Of a stretch of 61,258 nt of DNA, positions 36,833 to 45,801 are shown piece after piece. The stretch is from assembly GCA_017992785.1 (NCBI GenBank), contig JAGONY010000004.1:1-61258 (forward strand), read 5' to 3'. Source of the DNA: Candidatus Omnitrophota bacterium (GTDB taxonomy: Bacteria; Omnitrophota; Gorgyraeia; Pluralincolimonadales; Pluralincolimonadaceae). The stretch's first letter is position 1, and the number at the start of each line of letters is the position of its first letter. The notes under the pieces are model-generated. The model ran no database searches. It was not told the origin of the DNA and saw nothing but the letters and a program-made list of their open reading frames with translations. Position numbers and translations under genes: made by a program.

Positions 36833-37641
36833 TGTCTCCTGTGTGGGTTGAAATGCTCGCGCAGGCCTTCACCGAGAAGGTTATAACCGAGCACCGTAAT
36901 AAGTATCGCGAGGCCCGGGAAGACCGTTATCCACCATGCAATACCCAGCGTCGATTTTGCTTCCGTAAGTATATTGCCCCAGCTCGGGACCGGCGGCTGG
37001 ACACCGAGGCCGAGGAAGCTCAAGCCCGATTCCGTCAGTATAGCGCCCGCGACACCCAGTGTCGCGCTGACGAGCACCGGCCCTAGGCCGTTCGGTATGA
37101 GGTGGCGCGTTATTATCCTGAAGTCGCTCGCGCCGACCGCCCTGGCCGCTTCGACAAATTCCCTCTCCTTTAAGCTTAATATCTCCGCCCTTATGAGCCG
37201 CGCGACGCCCATCCACCCGGTCAGCCCTATTATCACCATTATGTTCCAAATGCCCGGCCCGAGGACCGCTATGGTCGCGAGTATCAGGAAGAAAGTCGGA
37301 AAGCACAGCATTATATCTATGAACCTCGAGATTGCGCTGTCGACCCACCCGCCGTAATACCCCGCCACCGAGCCGAAGATCACGCCCGCTATGACGGATA
37401 TCCCTACCGCGACGAAACCTACGCTCAGCGATATCCTCGCGCCGAAAGCCATCCTGCTGAAGAGGTCGCGGCCCAGCGAATCGGTGCCCATGATATGCTC
37501 GGGTGACGGCGGCATCAGCGCATTTTGCAGGTCTATCTCGCCCGGGTCATATTCAGATATTAGGGGCGCGAAGAGCGCGGCGGCCGCCATTATCGCCACG
37601 ACTATGATGCCGAATACCGTAAGTTTATTGAGGTTTCTCAT
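36829..37641 (-). CDS. Peptide ABC transporter permease (OppC/DppC type)
   Basis: 270 residues from ATG 37641, which overlaps the preceding permease stop in ATGA; a start at 37674 adds 11 charged residues and is less likely. Six membrane segments. The N-terminal [12 protein letters not shown] and [13 protein letters not shown], and the coupling loop [13 protein letters not shown] contacting the ATPases, are typical of this permease class. Confidence 0.95.
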   Translation of the reverse strand: MRNLNKLTVFGIIVVAIMAAAALFAPLISEYDPGEIDLQNALMPPSPEHIMGTDSLGRDLFSRMAFGARISLSVGFVAVGISVIAGVIFGSVAGYYGGWVDSAISRFIDIMLCFPTFFLILATIAVLGPGIWNIMVIIGLTGWMGVARLIRAEILSLKEREFVEAARAVGASDFRIITRHLIPNGLGPVLVSATLGVAGAILTESGLSFLGLGVQPPVPSWGNILTEAKSTLGIAWWITVFPGLAILITVLGYNLLGEGLREHFNPHRRQ

Positions 37642-38615
37642 CTTCCCGTTACCCTTATCCTTGGGTCGACGCACGCGTATATGACATCCGCGACGAGGTT
37701 CCCTATGAGAGTGAGTATAGCGCCGATGAAAAGCACGCCCATTATGACCGGATAATCCCTTGCCATTACCGAATCGTAGAAGAGCTTGCCCATCCCGGGT
37801 ATCGCGTATATCGACTCGAATATGACGCTTCCGCCTATGAGCCCCGGGACCGATAACCCCATTATAGTCACTATCGGGAGCAAGGCGTTCTTCAGCGCGT
37901 GTTTGTATATGACCTGCCTCTCGGGCAGGCCTTTCGCGCGCGCCGTCCTCACGAAATCCTTGTTCAGGACCTCGAGCATGCTCGTCCTCATATAGCGGGA
38001 TATCCCGGCAAGGCCTACGAACGCCGATACGAAGACCGGCAGCGCCAGGTGCACCGCAAGGTCCGCCAGTTTCTCCAGGAGGTTATAATCCTCGAAATCG
38101 ATGGATTTTATCCCGGATACGGGAAGCCATCCGAGATGTACGCCGAAAAGGTTCATCAGCAGCAACGCGAGCCAGAATGTCGGCATCGCGAAACCTATGA
38201 AAACAAAGACCGTTGAGATCCTGTCGTATGCCGAACCCTCCCTGACCGCGCTTGTGATCCCTATCGGGACGGCGGCCAGGAATATAAGAGCGAGCGACAG
38301 CACGTTTATCGTTATCGTGACAGGTATCCTTTCGCCGATCTTTTGGGACACCGGCCTGTCATCGACAAAGGACTTGCCGAGGTCGAACCTCGCGAGCCGC
38401 TTGACCCATTCCCAATACTGGATATAGACGGGCTTGTCGAGCCCGTAGAGTTTGTCCAGTTTCTCGCGCGCCTCGAGGGATATCTTCGGGGACATCTCCG
38501 CCTGCAGCCGCGTCGGCTTTCCCGGCGACAAGTGTATGACGAAGAAGGTGATAAGCGTTATGCCGATCAGCACCGGGACCATACCTATAAGCCTTCTCGC
38601 TATATAGTTCACCAT
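37638..38615 (-). CDS. Peptide ABC transporter permease (OppB/DppB type)
   Basis: 325 residues from ATG 38615, seven bases inside the binding-protein gene. A start 12 codons earlier is possible but charged and unconserved. [20 protein letters not shown] is the usual first membrane segment; the coupling loop [13 protein letters not shown] is intact. Six membrane segments. It forms the channel with the OppC-type protein. Confidence 0.95.
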   Translation of the reverse strand: MVNYIARRLIGMVPVLIGITLITFFVIHLSPGKPTRLQAEMSPKISLEAREKLDKLYGLDKPVYIQYWEWVKRLARFDLGKSFVDDRPVSQKIGERIPVTITINVLSLALIFLAAVPIGITSAVREGSAYDRISTVFVFIGFAMPTFWLALLLMNLFGVHLGWLPVSGIKSIDFEDYNLLEKLADLAVHLALPVFVSAFVGLAGISRYMRTSMLEVLNKDFVRTARAKGLPERQVIYKHALKNALLPIVTIMGLSVPGLIGGSVIFESIYAIPGMGKLFYDSVMARDYPVIMGVLFIGAILTLIGNLVADVIYACVDPRIRVTGR

Positions 38616-40264
38616 CTCGTGTATCTCTGTTCTTCCTTTGGCACGTACCACTTGATGAAATTATAACCTATTCCGGCGGGGGCCGGAACGATACCCTTGA
38701 ACCTTCCGTGTACTATCGGCAGCGCGTCGGGGACAAAGAGGAATATATACGGGTGGTCGTCGAATATGAGCCTGTTTATCCTGTTATAAATCTCACGCCT
38801 TTTTTCCTGGCTGTACTCCCTGCGGCCTTCCAGCAACAACCTGTCGACTTCTTCATTTTTGTAGCCGATGAAATTAAATTCGCCCGGGCGCGTCTTAGAC
38901 GAATGCCAGATATCGTAGCAGTCGGGGTCCCTCGAAAGGCTCCAGCCCATTATGACCGCCTCGAACTTGCCCTTATCTATGAACTCCGAGAGGAATGTAG
39001 CCCATTCGATTATCCTTACCTCGGCCTCGATCCCGACATCCTTGAGCCTGCGCTGTATTATCTCGGACGCGGTCTTCCGCGGGTCATTGCCCTGGTTCGT
39101 CATTATCGTGAACCTGAACTTCTGCCCATTCTTGTCGAGGATGCCGTCGCCGTCGTGGTCCTCCCAGCCCGCTTCCTTAAGCAACTCCTTCGCCTTTGCC
39201 GGGTCGTAAGGGACCGGCTTTATATCCTTATTGCACGCCCATGACTCCGGGGGGAACGGCCCCGTCGAGATGCGGCCGAGGCCCAGCAGCACCCCGGTTA
39301 TTATCTCGTCCTTGTCTATGGCATGATCGAGCGCGAGCCTGACCCTCGCGTCGGAGAATTTCGCGTCCCTGAGGTTAAGGCCCATGTAAGTATACCCGAA
39401 AGACGGGTACCTGTATTTCCTGTAATTTTTCCTGAAGAACGGCGTATCCGTCTGGCGGGAATACTGAAGCGGCGTAAGCCCTATCTGGTCGACGCCCTGG
39501 GTCTGCAGCTCAAGGAACGTCGTCGCCTGGTCTGGGATTATCCTGTAGATGTACCTGTTGATGAACGGCCGCCCCTCGTAATAATCGGGGTTCGAGGTAA
39601 GGACTATCTTCTCGCCCGTCTTCCATTCCTTGAAACGGTAGGGGCCTGTGCCCACGGGATTTCGCGAGTATTTCGTACTGCCCAGATCCTCTTTTTCGAG
39701 CAGGTGCCTCGGCATTATCCCCATGCCCCAGCTCGACAGCCCCGGAGAGAATGGTTCCTTGTATGTGACCTTTACGGTATGGTCGTCGAGGACCTCGAGC
39801 GACTTGACCCTTTCGAAATCGCCGCTGTAAGGCGTCTTTACGTTTGGGTCTATGAGCTTCAGGTAGGTGAATTCCACGTCGCGCGCGGTGAAGGGCTCTC
39901 CGTCGTGCCATTTTACCCCTTTGCGCAAATGGAAGATTATTACGAGGCCTTCATCCTTTATCTCCCAACTTTCGGCGAGCTCGCCTTCAAGGTTCAGGTC
40001 CTTGTCATACCTTATGAGCCCGTTGTAAACGAGCCCGCATATCTCCGCTGAGGACGAGTCCGAAGCAAGTATCGGGATAAGCGTGCTCGCGTCCCCGATC
40101 GAGGCGGTCACGATCGCATCCCCCACGGGGGACGCTTCGCAGTCGCCGTATTGGGCGCTTGCCTGGGTTGCCTGGGGCAATCCTGCAGCTATTAGGGCAG
40201 GATGGCCCCAAATCGCTGCCGCAAATAAAAATATCCCGACGAATCGGGATATTTTTATATACAT
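38609..40264 (-). CDS. Peptide-binding protein, extracellular solute-binding family 5
   Basis: 551 residues. Signal peptide about 1-32 ([10 protein letters not shown] core), then the family 5 periplasmic fold: [20 protein letters not shown], the cluster [34 protein letters not shown] and DHAIDKDEI. It delivers peptides or a related ligand to the four downstream components. ATG 40264 has AGGAG 8 bp upstream, 15 bp after the secG stop. The first codons (3-12) encode a perfect intrinsic terminator, see 40227-40256. Confidence 0.95.
   Translation of the reverse strand: MYIKISRFVGIFLFAAAIWGHPALIAAGLPQATQASAQYGDCEASPVGDAIVTASIGDASTLIPILASDSSSAEICGLVYNGLIRYDKDLNLEGELAESWEIKDEGLVIIFHLRKGVKWHDGEPFTARDVEFTYLKLIDPNVKTPYSGDFERVKSLEVLDDHTVKVTYKEPFSPGLSSWGMGIMPRHLLEKEDLGSTKYSRNPVGTGPYRFKEWKTGEKIVLTSNPDYYEGRPFINRYIYRIIPDQATTFLELQTQGVDQIGLTPLQYSRQTDTPFFRKNYRKYRYPSFGYTYMGLNLRDAKFSDARVRLALDHAIDKDEIITGVLLGLGRISTGPFPPESWACNKDIKPVPYDPAKAKELLKEAGWEDHDGDGILDKNGQKFRFTIMTNQGNDPRKTASEIIQRRLKDVGIEAEVRIIEWATFLSEFIDKGKFEAVIMGWSLSRDPDCYDIWHSSKTRPGEFNFIGYKNEEVDRLLLEGRREYSQEKRREIYNRINRLIFDDHPYIFLFVPDALPIVHGRFKGIVPAPAGIGYNFIKWYVPKEEQRYTRW
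40227..40256 (-). terminator. Perfect intrinsic-terminator hairpin inside the 5' coding region of the binding protein
   Basis: Arms of 13 bp (40227-40239 and 40244-40256) with a UUCG tetraloop on the minus strand. The distal arm ends in TTTTT and is followed by ATTTG. It lies 24 bp after the secG stop but starts 8 bases inside the next coding region. It could end most gap-pgk-tpiA-secG transcripts while ribosomes on the binding-protein start could prevent folding. Confidence 0.8.
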
Positions 40265-40279
40265 ATCTTGCTCTCCTGT

Positions 40280-40630
40280 CTACTTTTTAGGAGCTTCTTC
40301 CGCCGCCGGAACTGCCGCGGGAACCTCGGCAGGCATTGCTGACGCAGCCGGAGCTGTGTTGCTCTGCTTCGACAATTCCTTTTCCACAATAGAGCCGCCC
40401 TTGTTCATGGATACGAGGGCAAGCGTCAGCGAGGTCGCGAGGAACAGTACCGCGCATCCCGCCGTCGCCTTCGTCAGGAACGAGGAGGCCTTTGTGCCGA
40501 GCATCGATTGCAGCCCGCCGCTCCCGCCGAACGTCTCCGATATTCCGCCGCCTTTGCCCGCCTGCAGCAGTATTACCATTATAAGCACCAGGCACGAGAT
40601 CACATGCAATGCTATCAATACTCCATACAT
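40280..40630 (-). CDS. secG: Protein-export membrane protein SecG
   Basis: Accessory subunit of the SecYEG translocon. 116 residues. Two membrane helices (about 3-22 and 54-75) flank the conserved loop LLQAGKGGGISETFGG. The C-terminal tail is Ala/Pro/Glu-rich and ends in EEAPKK. The position after tpiA is common in bacteria. A GGAG lies about 12 bp before ATG 40630. Confidence 0.96.
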   Translation of the reverse strand: MYGVLIALHVISCLVLIMVILLQAGKGGGISETFGGSGGLQSMLGTKASSFLTKATAGCAVLFLATSLTLALVSMNKGGSIVEKELSKQSNTAPAASAMPAEVPAAVPAAEEAPKK

Positions 40631-40647
40631 CTTATTACGCTGCTCCT

Positions 40648-41406
40648 TTACCTTTTGCTCTGTCTGACTATCTCGGCGAAATCCTTTACATTAAGGCTCG
40701 CGCCGCCGACCAGCGCGCCGTCGATATCCGGCCCCGCCATGATCGCTTTAACGTTATCCGGCTTCACGCTTCCGCCGTATTGTATTCTTACCTTCGAGGA
40801 AACCTCTTCCCCGAACATCTTTCCGAGAAGGGAACGGATATACTTGTGGACTTCCTGCGCCTGCTCGGGCGTCGCCGTCCTGCCGGTCCCTATCGCCCAT
40901 ACCGGTTCATAGGCGATCACGACCTTCAGCGCGTCCTCTTTTGTGAGGCCGGAGAGCCCGCCTTCGACATGGTCTTTCACGACATCGAACGTCTTGCCGG
41001 AATCGCGCTCTTCGAGCCGCTCCCCGACGCAGACGATAGGCGTAAGCCCGTGCTTCAGGGCCGCCTTGACCTTCTTATTGACCGTATCGTTCGTTTCGTG
41101 GAAATATGTCCTGCGCTCGGAATGCCCTATTATGCAATACCCGCAGCCGAGGTCCGTTATCATCTTCGGCGCGACCTCGCCGGTGAACGCGCCTTCTTCC
41201 TCCCAGTACATGTCCTGGGCGCCATAGCCGATATTCGAACCCTTCAGCGCGTCCGCTACCTTGGCTATCGCGGTGAACGGCGGGCATACGACGATATCCA
41301 CCGCCGACTCGCCCTTCAGTTCCGACTTGAGCCCGTTGACAAGCTCGAGCGCTTCGCCCGAGGTCTTATACATCTTCCAGTTCCCTGCAATTATAGGTTT
41401 TCTCAT
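40648..41406 (-). CDS. tpiA: Triosephosphate isomerase
   Basis: Interconverts dihydroxyacetone phosphate and glyceraldehyde 3-phosphate. 252 residues, a TIM barrel. GNWKMYK carries the N-terminal lysine, the catalytic histidine is in IIGHSERR, the catalytic glutamate is in AYEPVWAIGTG, and the phosphate loop is YGGSVK. It lies 1 bp after pgk, in the order gap-pgk-tpiA-secG. Confidence 0.98.
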   Translation of the reverse strand: MRKPIIAGNWKMYKTSGEALELVNGLKSELKGESAVDIVVCPPFTAIAKVADALKGSNIGYGAQDMYWEEEGAFTGEVAPKMITDLGCGYCIIGHSERRTYFHETNDTVNKKVKAALKHGLTPIVCVGERLEERDSGKTFDVVKDHVEGGLSGLTKEDALKVVIAYEPVWAIGTGRTATPEQAQEVHKYIRSLLGKMFGEEVSSKVRIQYGGSVKPDNVKAIMAGPDIDGALVGGASLNVKDFAEIVRQSKR

Positions 41407-41407
41407 A

Positions 41408-42625
41408 TTATTTGTCCGTTAATGCCTTTATGCCGGGCAGGGCCTTGCCTTCAAGATACTCGAGCGAGGCGCCGCCTCCGGTCGATATATGCGTCATCTT
41501 GTCTTCCAATTTGAACTTAGCCACAGCCGCGGCCGTATCGCCGCCGCCGATTATAGATATTACCTTGCCGCAGCACGAGCAGCATGAAGCGCCCGACAGG
41601 GACGCGATGTATTTCGCGACTTCCTCGGTGCCCTTCGAGAACTTGTCCATCTCGAACACTCCGAGCGGCCCGTTCCAGACGATCGTCTTCGCGCCTTTGA
41701 GCACGGCCTTGAAGTCCTCGACCGTCTTCGGGCCTACATCCAGGCCCATCCAACCGTCGGGTATCTCGTCCCCGACCGTCTTGGTGTTCGCGTTTGCGTC
41801 GAACTTGTCTGCTATCACGTTATCCGTGGGAAGCACGATATTTACGTTCTTCTGCTTCGCCTTTTCGAGAAGGGACTTCGCTATCTCTATCTTATCCTTC
41901 TCGACCTTCGAGGCGCCTATCAATTTTCCCTGCGCCGCGTAGAATGTGTACGCCATGCCGCCGCCGATAAGTATGGAATCGGCCTTATTAAGCAGGTTCT
42001 CTATTACGCCTATCTTGTCCGATACCTTCGCGCCTCCGAGTATCGTTACGAACGGCTTAGCCGGGTTACTGACCTTCCCTTCGAGGTACTCTATCTCTTT
42101 CTCGAGCAGGAACCCCGCCGCCGAGGCGGACTTAAGGTATTTCGTCACGCCTTCGGTCGAAGCATGCGCGCGGTGCGCGGTGCCGAACGCGTCGTTGACA
42201 TATACATCGCCGAGGCCCGCGAGCTCTTTCGCGAAACCGGCATCGTTGGCTTCCTCTTCCGCGTGGAAACGCAGGTTCTCGAGCAGCATGCATTCGCCCG
42301 GATTGAGCGCGACGGCCATCGCCTTTACCTCGGGGCCTATGCAGTCCTTCGCCATCTTGACGGGCCGGCCGAGCAGTTTGCTTAACCTTTCCGCGCACGG
42401 AGCCAGTCTGTATTTCGCAACGGCCTTGCCGTCCGGCCTGCCGAGGTGGCTCATCAGTATCAGTTTAGCGCCTTTATCAAGCGCGTATTTTATCGTAGGT
42501 ACCGTCGCCCTGATCCTCGTATCGTCAGTGATGGCCAGATTTGCGTCGAGCGGGACGTTGAAGTCCACACGCATGATCACGCGCTTGCCGTTGAGGTCAA
42601 GGTCCTTTATTGTCAGTTTGTCCAT
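41408..42625 (-). CDS. pgk: Phosphoglycerate kinase with a CCxCC motif
   Basis: ATP-forming glycolytic kinase. 405 residues. RVDFNVPLD, the substrate region HLGRPDG, the hinge WNGPLGVFE and the nucleotide loop [10 protein letters not shown] (358-367) are intact. Just before that loop there is an unusual cysteine cluster, Cys348, 349, 351 and 352 (SCCSCCGK), in a stretch where most homologues have no cysteines. The frame is continuous on both sides, so this is not a frameshift. It could bind a metal or act as a redox switch. Confidence 0.97.
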   Translation of the reverse strand: MDKLTIKDLDLNGKRVIMRVDFNVPLDANLAITDDTRIRATVPTIKYALDKGAKLILMSHLGRPDGKAVAKYRLAPCAERLSKLLGRPVKMAKDCIGPEVKAMAVALNPGECMLLENLRFHAEEEANDAGFAKELAGLGDVYVNDAFGTAHRAHASTEGVTKYLKSASAAGFLLEKEIEYLEGKVSNPAKPFVTILGGAKVSDKIGVIENLLNKADSILIGGGMAYTFYAAQGKLIGASKVEKDKIEIAKSLLEKAKQKNVNIVLPTDNVIADKFDANANTKTVGDEIPDGWMGLDVGPKTVEDFKAVLKGAKTIVWNGPLGVFEMDKFSKGTEEVAKYIASLSGASCCSCCGKVISIIGGGDTAAAVAKFKLEDKMTHISTGGGASLEYLEGKALPGIKALTDK

Positions 42626-42644
42626 TTATCTTCGGCTCCTGCCC

Positions 42645-43697
42645 TTAAAGGCCTTTCCTGACGATATACTCGCAGAGGTCGACGACCCTGCTGGAATAGC
42701 CCCACTCGTTGTCGTACCACGAGAGGACCTTTATGAAATCGTCGCCTATGACCTTAGTGCTCTTCGCGTCCACTATCGAGCTCAGCGCGCAGTGGTTGAA
42801 GTCTATCGATACGACCGGGTCTTCCGTGTAGCCGAGGATGCCCTTGAGCTTGCCCTCTGCGGCTTCCTTCAGGACCGCGTTTATGTCTTCGGCGGTCACT
42901 TTCTTGGAGAGCGTCGCGGAAAGGTCGACAACAGATACGTTCGCGCTCGGGACCCTCATCGAGAAGCCGTCGAGCTTGCCTTTAAGCTCCGGTATGACGA
43001 GCGAAAGGGCCTTAGCGGCTCCTGTCGACGTCGGTATCATCGATAAGGCGGCCGCGCGCGACCTGCGCAGGTCGGAATGGGCCTGGTCCTGGAGCTTCTG
43101 GTCGTTCGTATACGCGTGTATCGTCGTCATGAGGCCCTTGACGATACCGAATTTGTCATTTAGTACCTTGGCGACCGGAGCGAGGCAGTTCGTCGTGCAC
43201 GACGCGTTCGATATGACGTTGTGGCCCTTCGGGTCGTATTTGTCCTCGTTGACGCCCATTACTATGGTTATGTCCTCACCCTGCGCGGGGGCCGATATGA
43301 TCACCTTCTTGGCTCCGCCTTTCGTTATATGGTTCTCGGCGCCCTTTACTTCCTTGCCCTTCTTGTTTACGCCGTCTTTCTTTAAGGTGAAAAGGCCCGT
43401 CGACTCGACAACGATCTCGACGCCGAGGTCCTTCCACGGAAGCTCCGACGGGTCCCTCTTCGCGAGGACCTTGATCATCTTTCCGTCTACGGAGATCGTA
43501 TCCTCTGAAGCGGACTTCACGTCGCCGGGGAACCTGCCGTGGACAGAATCATATTTCAGCAGATATGCGTTTGTTTTTGCGTCGGTTATGTCATTTACCG
43601 CGACCAGCTCGAGGTCCTTGCTCTTCTTCTCGAGTATCGCTCTTGCAACAAGACGACCTATCCTTCCGAAACCGTTGATACCTACCTTTACCGCCAT
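42645..43697 (-). CDS. gap: Glyceraldehyde-3-phosphate dehydrogenase, type I
   Basis: Phosphorylating, NAD-dependent glycolytic enzyme. 350 residues, slightly long. [11 protein letters not shown] opens the NAD domain, the catalytic cysteine is C167 in [13 protein letters not shown], and [12 protein letters not shown] closes the protein. An insertion of roughly ten Lys/Gly-rich residues sits near 108-120 ([12 protein letters not shown]). GGAGG lies about 6 bp before ATG 43697. Two hairpins fill the upstream gap, so it may be controlled separately from the galT genes. Confidence 0.98.
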   Translation of the reverse strand: MAVKVGINGFGRIGRLVARAILEKKSKDLELVAVNDITDAKTNAYLLKYDSVHGRFPGDVKSASEDTISVDGKMIKVLAKRDPSELPWKDLGVEIVVESTGLFTLKKDGVNKKGKEVKGAENHITKGGAKKVIISAPAQGEDITIVMGVNEDKYDPKGHNVISNASCTTNCLAPVAKVLNDKFGIVKGLMTTIHAYTNDQKLQDQAHSDLRRSRAAALSMIPTSTGAAKALSLVIPELKGKLDGFSMRVPSANVSVVDLSATLSKKVTAEDINAVLKEAAEGKLKGILGYTEDPVVSIDFNHCALSSIVDAKSTKVIGDDFIKVLSWYDNEWGYSSRVVDLCEYIVRKGL

Positions 43698-43715
43698 TTC
43701 CTACCTCCCTAATGA

Positions 43716-43754
43716 GCCCCCGAGGGGCGAATTGTATCCGCCCACAGGGCGGAT
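43716..43754 (-). promoter_or_regulatory. Two adjacent hairpins in the galT-gap leader
   Basis: ATCCGCCC/GGGCGGAT (43736-43754, loop of 3) and GCCCC/GGGGC (43716-43728, loop of 3) stand side by side in the 70-bp gap before gap. On the minus strand neither is followed by a T-run. They may stabilise the gap mRNA, mark processing, or attenuate read-through. No clear promoter hexamers were found in this gap. Confidence 0.5.
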
Positions 43755-43767
43755 TTCCTTTTGAAGT

Positions 43768-44766
43768 TTACAGTGACACTTCCCTAAGCGCCCAAGCCGC
43801 TATCTCCGGCGGCGTCGGGTTCAAATAAAAACCTGTCCCCCACTCGAAGCCGGCCGTGCGCCCGAGCCTAGGCATTACTTCGATATGCCAGTGGTAATCG
43901 ACGCGCTCCTTTGAATCTATGGGCGACGTATGCACGATAAAATTATACGAAGGGTCCTTCAGCGCGATCTTCATCCTGAGAAGGGTCTCCTTCAGTATCC
44001 TCGCGAGGTCTACGACCTCTTCCTTCTGGATATAGCTGAACTCCGAACTGTGTATCTTCGGGAATATCGAGAACTCGAACGGGAACCTCGAGACGAACGG
44101 CGCGAACGCGATGAAGCTCTTGTTCTCCGTTATGACCCTCTCCCTCTCGTCTATCTCCTGGTGTATCATGTCGCAGAAGACGCATCTCTCCCTGTATTCG
44201 TAGTACCTTAAAGACCAGCGCAGTTCCTCGACGACCCTCTTCGGGATGATCGGCAGCGCGATAAGCTGCGAATGCGGATGCTCGAGCGACGCGCCGGCGG
44301 AGATCCCGTAGTTCTTGAATATCAGGATGTATTTGAAACGCTTGTCGCCTATGAGGTCCAGGCTCCTGTTGCGGTACGCCCATATTACCTGCTCGACCTC
44401 GTGGTCCATCAGGTCGCAAAGTTCCCTGCCGTGGTCCGGGTTCTCTATTATGACTTCATGGGCGCCGATGCCGTTCATCATATCGTACATCCCGATGCCT
44501 ATCCTGTCGAGGTCGCCCTCGACCCTCAGCGCGGGGAACTTGTTCGGTATGACGCGGGTCTGCCAGCCGGGCTCGTTCGGCTTGACTATGCCCTCGCGTT
44601 GCGCGTATATCTCCGGAGGCGTCATGCGCTCGTTGCCGGGGCAGAACGGGCAGATGCCCTCCCTTTTCTTGTGGGGCTCGACCTCGTAATCGGAAGGGTT
44701 CTTCGCCCTGTCGATCTCGATGATGACCCATCTTCCGGTTATAGGATCCCTTCTAAGCTCGGCCAT
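43768..44766 (-). CDS. GalT-like hexose-1-phosphate uridylyltransferase (copy with HPH)
   Basis: 332 residues of the GalT/HIT superfamily. CPFC (39-42) is the first metal pair, the nucleotidylated histidine lies in HPHSQLIA (HPH at 163-165), and a further CVFC pair (195-198) and YHWHIEVMPR (HWH at 292-294) follow. The family transfers UMP or AMP between sugar phosphates; this one could be UDP-glucose:hexose-1-P uridylyltransferase or an ADP-sugar phosphorylase. No galK or galE is nearby. It directly follows a paralogue (TAA then ATG, no gap). Confidence 0.88.
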   Translation of the reverse strand: MAELRRDPITGRWVIIEIDRAKNPSDYEVEPHKKREGICPFCPGNERMTPPEIYAQREGIVKPNEPGWQTRVIPNKFPALRVEGDLDRIGIGMYDMMNGIGAHEVIIENPDHGRELCDLMDHEVEQVIWAYRNRSLDLIGDKRFKYILIFKNYGISAGASLEHPHSQLIALPIIPKRVVEELRWSLRYYEYRERCVFCDMIHQEIDERERVITENKSFIAFAPFVSRFPFEFSIFPKIHSSEFSYIQKEEVVDLARILKETLLRMKIALKDPSYNFIVHTSPIDSKERVDYHWHIEVMPRLGRTAGFEWGTGFYLNPTPPEIAAWALREVSL

Positions 44767-45801
44767 TTATATTTCCATCTCGTTAAGGTATTTCGCCGCG
44801 TCTTCGGGAGGCGTCGGGTTAATATAGAAGCCGCTGCCCCATTCGAACCCGGCCACTCTCGTAAGCCTCGGCATTATCTCGATATGCCAGTGGAAATCCT
44901 CTTCGATCGTCTTCCAGTAGCCCGTCTTCGGCACCCTGAACGGCGCCGTATGCAGTATTATGTTGTATGGCGGGTCCACGAGCGCCTTCTTGAGTTTCGT
45001 GAGGACGACCTTCAATATCTTTGCGAGGTCCGCCCTTTTGTCCTTCGTGAGATTGCAGAAGTCCGAACTGTGTTTTTTCGGGAGGACCCACATCTCGAAC
45101 GGGAACCTCGACGCGAAAGGCGCGAACGCGATGAAACCGTCTATATCCGCCACGATCCTCTTGCCGGTATCCATCTCCTGCTTGATGATATCGCAGAATA
45201 TGCAGCGTTCCTTGTATTCGAAATACTGCCTCGAGCCGACAAGCTCGTCCTTCAATCTTATCGGGTTAACCGGCATAGCTATGAGCTGTGAATGCGCGTG
45301 CCTTACCTTTCCGGATCCCGCGGCGGAACCGTAATTCTTGAAGAGCAGCGCGTACTTGAAACGCGGGTCCCTCCCGAGGTCTGTCATGCGCTCTATATAT
45401 GCCGTTATCGCGCGTGTGATCTGCTCTTCGGGGAGGTCTGCCATATTATATATATGCTGGGGCGTCTCGACGATTATCTCGTGCGCGCCTATCCCGTTGA
45501 TGACGTCATATATGCCCCTGCCGCGGCGCTCTATCTTGCCTTCTATCTTCAATACCGGCGAGACCGACGGGGCTACCCTGACCTTCCATCCGGGCGAGCC
45601 CGGTTTTGTGCCCGGCTCCCTTATCGCGTATATTTCGGGAGGCGGCGTCAGGCCTTCCTTGCCTTCGCAGAACGGGCACTCCGGCTCGGCATATTTCTCT
45701 TCCGATACCGAATGCGGGACGAAATCGCTCGGCCTGCGCGCCCTCTCGGTCGCGACAATGACCCACCTTCCTATTATAGGGTCTTTCCTGAACTCAGGCA
45801 T
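44767..45801 (-). CDS. GalT-like paralogue with HAH in place of HPH
   Basis: 344 residues, clearly paralogous to the next gene along its whole length. CPFC (42-45), CIFC (200-203) and HWH (304-306) are kept, but the active-site triplet reads HAH (168-170) in RHAHSQLIAMP. Both histidines remain, so activity is likely; the Pro to Ala change may shift substrate or leaving group. ATG 45801 shares one base with the stop of the CBS-domain gene. Two copies side by side suggest two sugar nucleotides, or a heteromer. Confidence 0.87.
   Translation of the reverse strand: MPEFRKDPIIGRWVIVATERARRPSDFVPHSVSEEKYAEPECPFCEGKEGLTPPPEIYAIREPGTKPGSPGWKVRVAPSVSPVLKIEGKIERRGRGIYDVINGIGAHEIIVETPQHIYNMADLPEEQITRAITAYIERMTDLGRDPRFKYALLFKNYGSAAGSGKVRHAHSQLIAMPVNPIRLKDELVGSRQYFEYKERCIFCDIIKQEMDTGKRIVADIDGFIAFAPFASRFPFEMWVLPKKHSSDFCNLTKDKRADLAKILKVVLTKLKKALVDPPYNIILHTAPFRVPKTGYWKTIEEDFHWHIEIMPRLTRVAGFEWGSGFYINPTPPEDAAKYLNEMEI

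Noticed and set aside
41569-41582. Pgk cysteine cluster as a frameshift artefact
   Set aside because: The frame is correct on both sides, running straight into the IIGGGD nucleotide loop.
44272-45291. Plus-strand open frame of 339 codons
   Set aside because: It lies wholly antisense to the two GalT-like genes, which have clear motifs. Its product is Arg/Leu/Tyr/Val-rich with no motif, as expected for a mirrored reading frame.
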